Shown here: piece by piece, positions 1 through 10,883 of the stretch
Layout: every line of letters begins with the position of its first letter
How positions within the stretch are numbered: position 1 is the first letter of the stretch
Assembly (NCBI GenBank): GCA_024663395.1
Contig: JANFAH010000024.1
Span: forward strand, 744,001 to 808,000
DNA: 64,000 nucleotides
Direction: 5' to 3'
Source: Pisolithus tinctorius
Lineage: Eukaryota > Basidiomycota > Agaricomycetes > Boletales > Pisolithaceae
The notes under the pieces: generated by a model
The model's database searches: none
Seen by the model: only the letters and a program-made list of their open reading frames with translations
What the model was told of the DNA's origin: nothing
Program-made: the position numbers and the translations under genes

Positions 1-28
1 TTGAATTGAAGCAGCTAAATTCACTTAC

Positions 29-374
29 AAGTGACCATCGGGATGAGAGTTGAGGCGAATCTGCCACTTTTGCGAGTAAACTCCGTAAGTCGCAAATACT
101 TTAGCATCCGTATCCATGGCGTCGGCTCCCAGGACGGACAGGAAATAGACACCCTCTTCTTCAGTCTTGTCTACTCTCCACTAGACGGAAATTCAACCAA
201 ATGGAACTCCCATACTACAACGAGCAGTCGTCTCACCAGGCTAGCCTGCATTGGGAAGTCCTCAGGTACAACAATGACGCGCTTGTGCGCGTCGCGGGTC
301 ATGGGATCGACGCCGATGGCCCGTTTACGGTCAAGGTTAGTGGTAATTCTGTATTTTCCTGGTTGAATAGACAT
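29..374 (-). CDS. I66/mycospin-like protease inhibitor, copy A (partial)
   Basis: First two exons of a small-protein gene that runs off the left edge. Exon 1 is 374-237, intron 1 is 236-181 (gtgaga...ctag), exon 2 is 180-29, followed by a gtaagt donor. The start MSIQPGKYRITT and the downstream VDPMTRDAHKRVIVVP align with the other copies in the window. Exon 2 begins with the same Trp and ends in WQIRLNSHPDGHL at the position of WKIVHHPLRRGY. This is a divergent member of the family, closest to the relic at 40634-40760. The family resembles I66 mycospins (beta-trefoil serine-protease inhibitors of mushrooms). Function is inferred from pattern only. Confidence 0.7.
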
Positions 375-1837
375 GGTGCGTATGCAAGGAAGAAAGATGG
401 CTCAGTGCTAAGGGCCCTGATTCGTGCCGTGGGCTTTATATGCACGCGAGAGCTGGTCAAACCCCCGGTTGCGACATGGGTCATGTGTACGAGCATATAC
501 GTATTCAACGACCGGTAACTGCTGGGAGACGTTGCCCCGGTGGGTCACAACAGCTATCTTCCATTCCGCCTGTCACTGATTTTGATAGTGGGAATTAGGG
601 GATTGCCTTAAAAGTAAACCGTCGCTAACACGGACTCAAAAGTTCGCCGCCAATATATTGTACTACGTTACAATTTATTCGTATTATGGTATGCATTAAC
701 GTACTCCTTTCTATGGAGGTCCTGACCAGTGATTGTTCAAGTCTGCCCCGGCCATCAGGGGCTTCAGTGGGGCCATGTGTAATATGCAGTCCAGGTCTAG
801 ACACAGTTGCGTGCCTCGGAGGCACATCACTGCGCACTGCCCTACATAAAAGCATACCAGGTAAGTTAAGAGACCCGAAGATTTGGTACACCAGAAGGAG
901 CATGCCGGGAAGCGGTGGGTATTTTTTTTTTTATAAAAAAAACTGGATTAAAGTGCGTGAGGGAGTATCTTACGTCGCACTATTCTAGCGTAGTTAACGG
1001 TCCAGCAAGGCCGCCCGCGGCCTGCTATACTTTACCAGCGAGTGAATGCCCTAACGGCAGAGCCTATGGCTCCTCATTAATCCGCCGTTTTCGCCGTTTT
1101 AGACGCTCCGGCTTTACGGTAAGGATGGTTTAAGCGGTGGGGTTATCCAACAGGACCCTTGGGAGTATACCGGCACGCCAACAAGCCGAAACCTGCATGG
1201 CGATGCCCAGAAGTCGATCTTTCTCGAGGGATTTATGCGGATAGAGGAATAATAAATCAGTGGAGTATCGACGCGCGATGAATGTAGTGCTGGCAGGGTC
1301 GTAAGTGCAACGTGCGATGAAAGCGGGGGTGTCCAGACGGAAGGGGCAACCAGTAATTATAGCCACTCTGAGCAAGAAAATTGAACGTTCGTGTCCTGGC
1401 TACGGCCTCTGCACCAAAATCTGAGATTGCACGATACACACATCAGGAGGCTCTCTCGAACTTTGTGACTCGTCCATATAGCGTTACTTACTAATCAGGT
1501 CGTTAACCTGCATAAACTAGGCAAATCTAATCTCCGAGTATTTGCTGCAGCCCTTACCCGCTCTACTACTTCGTGACTTGAAGTTTCACATTCCTGGGCC
1601 GCTTCCTGACCATAACTACCAATTACCTGCCACGAGCGGGACACTCTAGACGTTAGTTGGAATGACGCAGATTAGAATGGTCCCCCGAAGCTAAAGACCA
1701 CATTTCCTGTCGTGCGAGGTTCCAGATTCAGTGCAACTCATTTCACAGCTCATTTATCTAAACCATACAACTAGCACATCCTGCAAATACACATACTGAT
1801 CACAGCTAGATTTTGACCTGGACTTAGGCCGACATAT
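375..1837. other. Intergenic, partly duplicated DNA
   Basis: No gene is supported here. It holds a LINE 3' relic (921-1130). A block at about 1140-1240 with the shared string cgagggatttatgcgg resembles 27259-27345 and, inverted, 46540-46640, so it is part of the duplicated background around the inhibitor genes. Confidence 0.5.
921..1130 (-). mobile_element. 5'-truncated LINE 3' end relic
   Basis: On the minus strand this ends in an A-rich tail (922-948) preceded by sequence clearly related to the 3' UTR of the LINE at 42343-42540. Shared strings include aaagtgcgtgaggg, gcactattcta and gtgaatgccct. Only the terminal ~200 bp is present, as expected for an abortive target-primed insertion. I could not identify a target-site duplication. 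Confidence 0.7.
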
Positions 1838-2422
1838 TTACTCAACCAACCTCTCCAAATTGAAGTAGTATCCTTCGCCAGGTAAGATCCCCAGGGGCTT
1901 GAGCTCGACCTGAAGCAGAGGTTAGCGTACGGTCATCATTATTGAAGGGTCACGCCTGGAGCACCTGAGTGAAATATTCGGAGTTGGGAAGATACCAAGC
2001 GAGCGATTCATCCGGGCTCAGGACGCTGTTGAATCATCAATAAACGACAGCCACTCAGAGAGCGAAAACAGTCAACTTACACAAACCCCCTGCGGAGTGG
2101 GTGGTGGACAATTTTCCACATCTCACCCGGTTGCCCATAATACGCGTTCACTTTGTCTTCTTCCGGGCGGGCATTGGCACCGTCGACAGCAAGGAGGTAA
2201 AACTGGCCATCTTCCTGTCTCACTTCCCACTGCAGAATAATCGATGGATTGGCTTCAAACCACAGGTGAATGGAATCAACATACTGTGCTACCTGGGGGC
2301 GGGAATTCTGGAGGCACAACGATAACTTGCTTCACTGCGGATCGAGTTCTCGGGTCAACCCCGATGGCTGGGTTAGGTGAGAGGTGAGTGGTGATCCTAT
2401 AGAGGCCAGATGTAACGGACAT
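1838..2422 (-). CDS. I66/mycospin-like protease inhibitor, copy B
   Basis: Complete four-exon gene: 2422-2285, 2229-2081, 2025-1965, 1909-1838, all with GT-AG introns of about 52-56 bp. It encodes 139 aa starting MSVTSGLYRITTHLSPNPAI. The pattern AIGVDP, then WEV, DKV.AYY, WKIVHH, LAWYLPNSEY.TQVELKP fits my recollection of the I66 mycospin consensus (AIG..P, W.V, VFA, W.I, GW..P..E..TQV.VRP). There is no signal peptide, as in cytosolic mycospins, whose known role is inhibition of trypsin-type proteases of fungivores. Exon phases are identical in all copies here. Specificity cannot be read from sequence. Confidence 0.85.
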
Positions 2423-2640
2423 GTTGAAGATGTTTCAAGTGAAACCTATCGATGACTGAGAAGTAGGACGAGCTGTTTTTGTATGCGGTCATTGGAGAAA
2501 AGGGGGTCATGTAGTACTACGTGTGGGGCTGTATGTAATGTGTACCACATTGATCGGGGGCGATCAATCCTGGTGGACCTCGTCGAAGAACCGAACGCAT
2601 GGGCCCGAGGAAGATGCTTCCAAAACATCCCATCATGGAA
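2423..2640 (-). promoter_or_regulatory. Shared inhibitor-gene upstream block (copy B)
   Basis: Upstream of copy B the minus strand has a degenerate TATA (gcatacaaaaac, about 2474-2486). About 100 bp further up it has CGTTCGGTTCTTCGAC. The same order of blocks, with better TATA boxes, precedes copies C, E, F, G and H. This suggests a common promoter carried along with each duplication. Confidence 0.55.
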
Positions 2641-2899
2641 GATGCGAACACTGTGTCAAGTGCGCAACCCGTGCCATGGGAACTCAGGGAGCAAGATGGG
2701 CCTGACCTTGTTTGGTCGTTTAGTTATCTCACCGTACAGAACCAGAGCCCAGTGGCGAGCGGTGCACATGAACCGGTGACCAGTCTGAATTTCAATTTCA
2801 CGACTTATTTACATAAACCATACAGTCAGTACTTCCTGCCATCACACATACATATTGAGCACAGCTTCTAGATTTCGACCTGGAGTTAGGCCGGTATAT

Positions 2900-3304
2900 T
2901 TACTCGACCAACCTCTCCAAATTGAAGTAGTATCCTTCGCCAGGAAAGATCCCCAGGGGCTTGAGCTCAGCCTGAAGCAGAGGTCAGCGCATGGTCATCA
3001 TTATTAAAGGGCCATGCCTGGAGCACCTGAGTGAAATATTCAGAGTTGGGAAGATGCCAAGCGAGTGATTCATCTTCCGGGCTCAGGATGCTATGGTGAA
3101 TCATCAAAAAAACCACAGTCACTTCGAGAGTGGAGATGGCCAGCCAGGCGAATTGAACCGGCTTGCATTGATGCCTGGGGGCGGAACTTCTGGAGGTACA
3201 ACGATAACTTTCTTGATTATAGATGCAGTTTTCTGGTCAATCCCAATGGTTGGGTTATGCCCGAGGTGAGTGGTGATCCTATAGCAACCAGATAAAACAG
3301 ACAT
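2900..3304 (-). pseudogene. I66-like copy C lacking exon 2
   Basis: Exon 1 (MSVLSGCYRITTHL..., from 3304, or ATG 3310), exon 3 and exon 4 are recognisable on the minus strand, ending at a TAA at 2900-2902. Exon 2, with the conserved WEV...WKIVHH core, is missing. The start of intron 1 (gcaagccggttcaattcg) runs directly into the end of intron 2, so the deletion lies within the two introns. The TATA box (tttttatat on +, 3359-3367) is intact. Exon 1 and the GC donor match copy H best. Splicing exon 1 to exon 3 would shift the frame, so this is treated as a pseudogene. Confidence 0.75.
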
Positions 3305-3310
3305 ATTCAA

Positions 3311-5632
3311 GAATATGCTTCATGAAGCGAAACCTGTTGATGACAGAAGTACGAACTGTTTTTATATGTGGCCATGGAAAGAAGGGGGCCCTACGTGTGG
3401 GGTGTATGTACCTCATCCTATCATGACATAGCGAAAGAGCTGCGCCCCGTGTCGCAGGGCGCTGCGAGATGCGGTATGCCACGCGCGGACGTTTGAATAT
3501 CTCTCCGTACAGAAACTGGCGAGAGGCGCAACAAGAGGCGCAACATCATACAAAACCTTCACTTTGGGCTGTTACCAAACCTGTATGCAGTGTGGACATT
3601 AGTAACGTTTGCAAATTTACCTGGCCATTGTTTTCCTGCTCCCATTGACAAAACCTCGATCAAGTTCGCCATTTTGGCCAAGATCAAGAATGGGCGCTGC
3701 CAGAGGTGCCACTATGACGACAGCCCTCTTCGAAATGGGATACTGCGGTTCGTTGTTATAACAGGCAACTAAACGTTTCTGTAGAAGAGTTGACCTAACG
3801 AAGACATACGCCCCGATTCCTTCGATGCCACGGTGGAGATTGAGCTTCAGTGGCCTTGATGGTTCCACCCCAGTATGAATGGAGACACTTATGATCACAG
3901 GACATAAACGAAGGCACGGAAACTCTTGTGGAAAACACATTGAGAGAAATGAACATACCATTCTAGTTCTGGGTGAGGGTGGTGCAGACAGAGTTCACAC
4001 CCCCCTATGACCACCGGGCGTACACCTGTGAGGATAGAACGCACCATTATACTTACCCCTATGTGTCTAGATGGGAGTCGGCAGCCAGAGGCTTGTACTA
4101 TTCGCCTTGCGGCCTTGAAGCATGGGGCGTCATTACACTATCACCAGTGGTGATACGGACTTCATTTAATTGAATGCATCGCCGGGCTTTCTACAGTGCA
4201 AACACAGGCACCCACTACCTTCATAACCATACAGATGTTAGAGGTGGTCATTCTCCTGCGTTGCCTCCCACCGAGAACAGGTATTGCTGGATGCCACATC
4301 TGGAAGGCAAGTGACGTCTCACCCATGAGAAGGCGGAAATTAGATTTGCAGGAAGTACATCGATGGGACTGGTTCTGCACGAGCAAAATTCTCGGATGCT
4401 CAGTACCGTTCAAACTATCTTTTGGAGTTAGAGTCTTCGCGCTAGAAGGATTTCACATATATGCAAGGGGTCCGGTCTGTCTTCGGCGGGCAGATGGGCG
4501 TCGATAAACCCTGAAGGAACGTAATTTCTCATCGCTTCCCCTCTCATCAAACATAAACGTGATCTGAGGTCAGGGGAGCACGCCCATGAACAGCTACTGC
4601 AAGCGAAATACCGGGTATAGTCGCGAATTCCACCAACCTGTGCACGACTGCCATCAAAATCAGAAAAAAACGAAGTGGGAAAATATGAGAAGCGCGAAGA
4701 AGTAGTCTGAGCATAGTAGCACTGAACAACAAGCTCTGAGGCCGACTCCGGCATACCCCGTATGGCCAAGGCTGTGTTCACTCCAACCTTTGTGCAATAA
4801 TGGATTGTGCGTCTTTCGGTCAAACGAGAACCGAAAGAAGTGAGGTTTAATGAAACCTCACAATGGCGAGGGGATCGCACGGACATGGTGCACTGGCGAA
4901 CAGACGTGCCAGATCAGAAGGACCGATTCCAACGTGAGCATCAGACAACGGTTGTAGATGCAGTCGAGGAACGTACGATGCCCAATGCTAGAGTCCCGAG
5001 TGCTGCGTTCGTCGACGGTATGGTCTTCGTCACAGTGGCTGTAAGTGCTGCAACTACAATTGCGCCTCCTCGGATGGAATACCAATCAGTTTAATATATG
5101 ACAGGAGGATAGCCGGCATTGAAACGCTGAGGGTGGTAGTGTTGTCTTTTGTTGAGAAAAGGACGCGTTGTGCTGCAGCTTCGTCCAGGCTCGCTCATAC
5201 TCCCTCGACAAGACAACGACCAAGAGCTCACCAGCCTTCGGCCCTCAAAAGGCTCGTCAGCGTGGGGTGTTATAACCTTGTTAAGATCTGGTGTTTTCGT
5301 GAAGAGACGCAGTGCTAGGCAGGGGAAGAGAAACTGGCAGGGCGCACAAACTAGGTGCGCGACGCAGCCTGAGCACCCGATACCGGTCTTCTAAGGAGCT
5401 ATATCGCCACCGCCTCTCCGGTGTGCTTCAGTGTCAGCAAGACCTAGCTTCGGAAGTCAGCTGATTAAATTGAGCTATACACTTGGACAAGATAGTGCTT
5501 ATCCGGACTAAAGATCCGCCCTGCAGGTAAATTCCCAGACGTTGTTTGGCGCATTTCCGGGAGCTGGGCGGGAAGCATCCTTGCGGTAGCGGCAGGGTTA
5601 CGTCAAGGTTACGTTGCGGAGTGAAAGCTTGT
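3311..5632. repeat. Segmental-duplication unit with GRC3 5' relic
   Basis: No intact gene. About 3590-5190 is diverged but collinear with about 33400-34990, the interval between inhibitor copy F and GRC3. Shared strings include agagttgac, gtatgaatgg and acaaacgaaggc. Like that interval, it ends at about 5128-5210 in the 40-bp block around gttgtcttttgttgagaaaa that precedes the GRC3 start at 35019, but here the coding part is lost. The 5' LTR of the chromovirus follows at 5633. Confidence 0.6.
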
Positions 5633-5922
5633 TGTAGGGTTTCGGACCGACGCTTGACAGTATGTTCCCAAGAGATATTCGTTCACTTGACAGATCCAAT
5701 TTGTTTCTCATTTGTCTCTTTTGATTTACTTGTCCCGTTCATCTATGTTGACGTTTCGTACCTGTTTGCTACAGTATAAAGAGACTCATACTACGTAGAG
5801 ATAGAGGGACTTCCTTCCCTACATCAATACAGACCACAACGTCTGGATAATTGTGTAGCGTGTCTTAAGGAAAGTCTCTTGTGTCTATGTCGCAAGTGTT
5901 ACTACTTCGCCTCGGAGTCACA
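5633..5922 (+). repeat. Element 1 5' LTR
   Basis: 290 bp, TG...CA. A TATA box (tataaa) lies at 5775-5780, so transcription probably starts shortly after it. It differs from the 3' LTR at six sites, all CpG transitions. No obvious tRNA primer site follows directly. Confidence 0.93.
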
Positions 5923-6033
5923 TATTTTTATCCTCTCTAAAAACTGGTCTAAAACTCAAAACACACGCCCTTCCCCGATACCTCCCTCAACAATTTGCGA
6001 ACTGATCCCTCGCATAGAAAAGAAGTGAGTATC

Positions 6034-8433
6034 ATGTCAAAAATCTCTGAAACACATAACGCTCGATACAACCTCCGCTGAGCTACTCGAGCTCGAGCAG
6101 CTTCCCTACCCCATAGCCCGACAGCCCAGCCTGGTGCTGAAGCTGTCGAGAGTTCCCCACTATCAAAAAAGACTCCCGTCAGAAGTCATCCCCCAATCCC
6201 GACCGAGAACCCAGCCGATGCTGCCCGAAAGTACAGTGACGTCGTGCGAGTAAGCACCAGAAGTGCAAGTCTGGTGCCCAGAGGTGCGACCGTAGACAAG
6301 CCTGGCTCGAGATTAGTCTTGCCAGTGTACCCTGGGGCGTTCAGGCTCCCAGAGAACTACGAAAACAGTACTGTTGGAGCGTCGGTACCAGCTCACAGTG
6401 TACAGATAGAACTACCTGAAAATACCAGGAATAACGCCCCTTCACCCTTGCCTATGAGTGAGACAGAGGTAGAGCCAAATGACCTGCAGTTGTGGACCAC
6501 GGTGGTGTGAAAGAAACCACGCGAAAGGCGCACCGGAGGTAGTCCACTACGGCCTGAACTTGAGCGAACAGTTCGAGAAGCTGAGAGAAATCTGACCCCT
6601 GATGAAAGGGAAAGGATTAGGAGGAGATCGATATCCACGCAGAGGTACTCGCGTGCGGACACATCCTCTGAACCCGAAAGCCACCCCAGAGATACGAAGG
6701 GAAAGGGTATTGACCCCAGGAATTGGGGGGCACTGAGCCTAAGCGGTGAGGAGGGGAACCCCGAGGCACAACGTGCCACACTGGCATCTTGGAAAATGGC
6801 CCAGAGGCTTAGCCGAAGCGACGGTGACGAACCTGGACCCTCAGGGAATAAGCAGGTGAACCTGGTGTCACCCGCTGGCAGGGTCAGTACAAAGTCGACC
6901 AGGAAGAACAGCGCCTCTAAGAAAAAGAAGGAGAGGTCCCACCAGAAAGCGAAGGTGACAAAAACTGCCACCTACTCCTCTGGAATAACCCCAAACCCGA
7001 TAAGGGAAATAGTGGAGAGGGTTGCTAAACGGGATGACAAGCGTTGCGAATGGCAAAGGACGCCGAAAGCGATGGAACCTGTTAAACAAATTGATCCGAA
7101 AAGTTATATTGGGTTGACATTGAAACGCCTGGAAAAGGGTGACAGGCATCCTAACAGACGTAAGGGGAAGAAACGTCGATCCAGGCGAAACCCTTGTCGC
7201 GAGAGCAGCTCAGATTCCACTGGGACCACGCCGGATTCGAGCAGCAGCTCGGACAACAACTCATCCTCCGAATCCAAGGATTCAAACGATACACATTCGA
7301 TGAGTGGCAGCTCACCTTCGGATGATAGCAGCTCGTCATCGAATAGTGATGATGGTTCCTCTACCACTAGTAGCTCAACGAACTCCGATTCATCAGATGG
7401 GAGTAGGCACCGCAGGCGAGGGAGATCCCAAAAGTGTAAGCGGGGACACCGAAATGCAAAAAGACAGTCGAAGTCGAGACGAAGGACGACGTTGAAACCA
7501 ATTCCACCGAATAAGTACGACGGGTCGGATGACGCACATTCGTACCACTGTTTTGTCACCGAAGGAACGGCGTACATCGAGGATGGTTGAGTGGCCCCGA
7601 AGAAACGCGCTTTTGTACTGTCACATTATCTGATGGGCAAAGCGTACGAGTTCTATGTGCGCGAAGTATCTGGAGATCCCTACAAATGGAGACTGTCAGA
7701 TTTCTTTATGGAGCTATTTAACTATTGCTTCCCTATCAATTTCCACCTACGGCAGAGAGAGAAGCTACAGGCGTGCTACCAGAATTCTAAAACTGTAAAA
7801 AACTACGTGTACGAGTTGAACGAGCTCTGGAACATGATAGGGGAAATGGACGAACGTGCTAAAGTCCATAAACTCTGGTCAGGTCTTCACAAAGAACTCC
7901 AGCGAGACTTGTGGCGAGAAAAGCTAAACCCAGAGATCTCTTCACTGAAGAGAGTGATAGCGAGCGCAGAGGTTCTTGAGATCACTCAGTCCATTATGGG
8001 AGATTATATTCTGAAGTCCCAAAGATGTCAAAGTAAGAAGCGAGCCATGGCCAGCGCTGCCACTTCTCCAGAGGGACCCGAGTCCTCCAAGCGTGAACGG
8101 AGACGTCACCGGAAGAAATGTAAGGATTATGAGCTGTGAAAGGAGGCGGCACTGACGGACGTTCGTCAGTCTAAGGGAAAGCATGATGGACGTTCTGACA
8201 AGCGTAAGCGCGACGCGCCTAAGCTCAGTAAAGACGAGCAGGAGCGGCACAAGGCTGAGGGTCTGTGTTACATCTGTCATAAACCAGGGCACTTCTCCCG
8301 CAATTGTCCAACAAGACACACCATATCATCATTAAGCAAACCCCCTGGGGTTGCAAGCTTTGGGATAGATGTCGATTTTGGCGACGTTGAATGTCAACGG
8401 CAACTAGCCAAATCATCGATTGACGACACTGAA
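6034..8433 (+). pseudogene. Element 1 gag region (decayed)
   Basis: Starts at ATG 6034 (MSKISETHNARYNLRR) and stays in one frame with the later pol segments. In-frame TGA codons at 6079, 6508, 7588 and 8137 all sit where CGA (Arg) fits. In order it has a basic/proline-rich N terminus, a long serine/aspartate tract (7201-7420) flanked by Arg/Lys clusters, a retrotransposon gag core (about 7490-8000, with KWRLSDFFMELFNYCFP) and a CCHC knuckle CYICHKPGHFSRNC (8266-8307). The gag binds genomic RNA and builds the particle. The frame continues without a break into the next segment. Confidence 0.85.
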
Positions 8434-9297
8434 GTGACTGCAAACTTCATTCACCCGATAGGACCTACCATCTCTAACAAAGATGATGATTTGCCGGACC
8501 TGGAGAGTATCTGGAGTGACGACGATAGCGAGGACGCGGAAAATAGAGTCACAACTGATGATGATGACTTACCAGTAGGGATGCGAGTTCATGTCTACTC
8601 TCGTCGCCAATTCCTAGGTCACCACTCCACAGGTCCCACGTTCGGGTACCCCCTGGAAGAGCGGGCTATTGAATGGCTATCAGGGATATGCTACCCAGGT
8701 GATGACCAAAACTCACTGAGCACATTCATGGACTCTCGGTTCTTGGTCTATGAAATAGGGGACAGACTACATATGATCATTGACAGCAAAAGGGACGTCT
8801 TGGGTCCTGCAGACGCTATCACCGTCGAGACCCGTCTGCTGAGGAATCCAGCATTCCAATTGGACTCCTGGTACTGGTTCAGAAAGGGCGAGAAGGCCGG
8901 AATGACGAAGTTTAACCTATGTCAGATGGACAGAGCCCGAACATGGCGAGCCGCACCTATGGGGCGCCCGATCGAGGAGGCCATAGAGACCAGACTGAAG
9001 ACGTATAGTTTCCCGGTGCTCGAAGGAGAAAACCAGGATTGTTTTGCATGTATCGCTAAGGACGAATCGACTTACGAAGTCTACGACTACCACGTGGCTT
9101 TGTGCTTCGAGCTCCCAGCATATAAGTTGGGATCGCAGGGATTTGACATCGTGCGTTGGCATGCAAGAAGATTATTCCATGCATGTGCAGATCTTACTAG
9201 GTCTGATCCCACCGAGGACTGCGACCTGGGGTTAGCCCATCTGTTCGAAAGGGACGACGATAATTTGAAAGATGAATGGTGTGAACCCGGCAACGTA
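8308..9297 (+). pseudogene. Element 1: unrecognised domain between CCHC knuckle and protease
   Basis: Same frame as gag. After the knuckle comes an acidic linker (DDDLPDLESIWSDDDSEDAE) and then about 240 residues of well-folded-looking sequence, e.g. YEIGDRLHMIIDSKRDVLGP, GYPLEERAIEWLSGICYPGD and DIVRWHARRLFHACADL. It ends at EPGNV, where the Tc1 fold-back is inserted. Typical chromoviruses go almost directly from knuckle to protease, so this is an extra module. I do not recognise a family. Frame conservation through about 1 kb with no stop argues that it was coding. Confidence 0.65.
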
Positions 9298-9960
9298 CAG
9301 TGGCTCAAAAAAGTGTCCCAATGTTTGGAGATTTTGGAAAGAGTTGAGATTTATGAGAGATCCAATAGGAATTAGTTCAAACCCCTGCAGGACAAAAGGT
9401 AGTACTAACCGTTGCCTTGACAACAAGGGCTTGCTTATGTAATTTGGTTGACATGCCACCAAGATATAACCATTTTAAAATGACATGTCATTGGGACACT
9501 TTTTTGAGCATGATCTTGTCAGTCATTATTTAGTAAATAACATGAATATTTGACAACTTCTGAGGGATTTTTTGCTTCAAACCTGACTGATTATGTAATG
9601 TACATAATCCTGAGCCATAAAAATGGCTTGGGTCCCACTCAGCTAACCCTACTTCACCATGAAATGCATTTTTGCCTCTGCTAGAGCAAATATCCACCTT
9701 CTTTCTGAATCTGGCCTTTCTGCTCATCAAATCTCATCCACAACTGGTCAGGGGAGGTCTACTGTGTCCAGGGTCATCAAAGAGTTCCAGCTAGATTAAG
9801 GAAAACCTCAAACTAGGACATCCTTACCAGCCTTCTTCTCCTGGCAGAGGAGAATATTCACCAGTATGACCTCTGGAAGAGCTAAAAATGCTGTCCAGGC
9901 TGCCCATATAATGTGTGTGGCTGTTCCCTCTCCTGTCACTTCCAAACTGTTTGCAGTGTA
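9298..9960 (+). repeat. Left arm of Tc1 fold-back
   Basis: On the plus strand it codes the N-terminal half of a Tc1-like transposase. ATG 9659 starts MKCIFASARANIHLLSESGL followed by a helix-turn-helix (SAHQISSTTGQGRSTVSRVI), then TAA at 9797-9799. The frame after the stop still reads transposase-like (TSGRAKNAVQAA). Confidence 0.8.
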
Positions 9961-10221
9961 CTCAATTCTGCATCCTTGAAGGCTGTAGTCAAGCAGGAGA
10001 ATTATCCTGCAAACACTTCCCTACCATTTTCCACACAAATTTCCTTACATCTGGTCCAATACTATTGATCTTGGGCTCAACTGACCAGATGACCCTAGTG
10101 CAGTTATCCACAGTCCAGTTTTGGTGCTTAAGAGCAAAGGCAAGTCACTGTTGTGTATGCTTGCAAGACAAGAGTGGCATCTCCTGCTTGACAATCACCT
10201 TCAGGGATGCAGAATTGAGCA

Positions 10222-10883
10222 CACTGCAAACAGTTTGGGAAGTGACAGGAGAGGGAACAGCCACACACATTATATGGGCAGCCTGGACAGCATTTTTAGC
10301 TCTTCCAGAGGTCATACTGGTGAATATTCTCCTCTGCCAGGAGAAGAAGGCTGGTAAGGATGTCCTAGTTTGAGGTTTTCCTTAATCTAGCTGGAACTCT
10401 TTGATGACCCTGGACACAGTAGACCTCCCCTGACCAGTTGTGGATGAGATTTGATGAGCAGAAAGGCCAGATTCAGAAAGAAGGTGGATATTTGCTCTAG
10501 CAGAGGCAAAAATGCATTTCATGGTGAAGTAGGGTTAGCTGAGTGGGACCCAAGCCATTTTTATGGCTCAGGATTATGTACATTACATAATCAGTCAGGT
10601 TTGAAGCAAAAAATCCCTCAGAAGTTGTCAAATATTCATGTTATTTACTAAATAATGACTGACAAGATCATGCTCAAAAAAGTGTCCCAATGACATGTCA
10701 TTTTAAAATGGTTATATCTTGGTGGCATGTCAACCAAATTACATAAGCAAGCCCTTGTTGTCAAGGCAACGGTTAGTACTACCTTTTGTCCTGCAGGGGT
10801 TTGAACTAATTCCTATTGGATCTCTCATAAATCTCAACTCTTTCCAAAATCTCCAAACATTGGGACACTTTTTTGAGCCACTG
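10222..10883 (-). repeat. Right arm of Tc1 fold-back
   Basis: Inverted copy of the left arm, carrying the same transposase N-terminal segment on the minus strand (start 10522). A transcript through both arms would fold into a hairpin of about 660 bp. Confidence 0.85.

Larger units (their letters stand above)
9298..10883. mobile_element. Palindromic (fold-back) Tc1/mariner derivative
   Basis: The ends are perfect inverted repeats (CAGTGGCTCAAAAAAGTGTC) flanked by TA on both sides (9296-9297, 10884-10885), the Tc1/mariner target. The inverted repeat is not short: each arm is about 660 bp (9298-9960 and 10222-10883). The arms are identical over at least the first 430 bp, with small differences appearing only in the inner part. 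The right arm on the minus strand runs on into NWTV...VIWSVEPK, the region of the first catalytic Asp of DD34E transposases. The element has no full transposase and depends on one supplied in trans. Confidence 0.88.

Noticed and set aside
3617..3961. 114-codon minus-strand frame
   Set aside because: The matching duplicated DNA at 33400-33740 does not keep the frame, so it is not coding.
5923..5960. tRNA primer site directly after the element 1 5' LTR
   Set aside because: The sequence tatttttatcctctc has no TGG start next to the LTR and I could not show self-priming complementarity to the LTR transcript start.
9530..9730. Identical 66-codon frames at 9530-9730 (-) and 10451-10651 (+)
   Set aside because: They are antisense to the transposase fragment in each arm of the palindrome. 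Identity reflects the repeat, not a gene.
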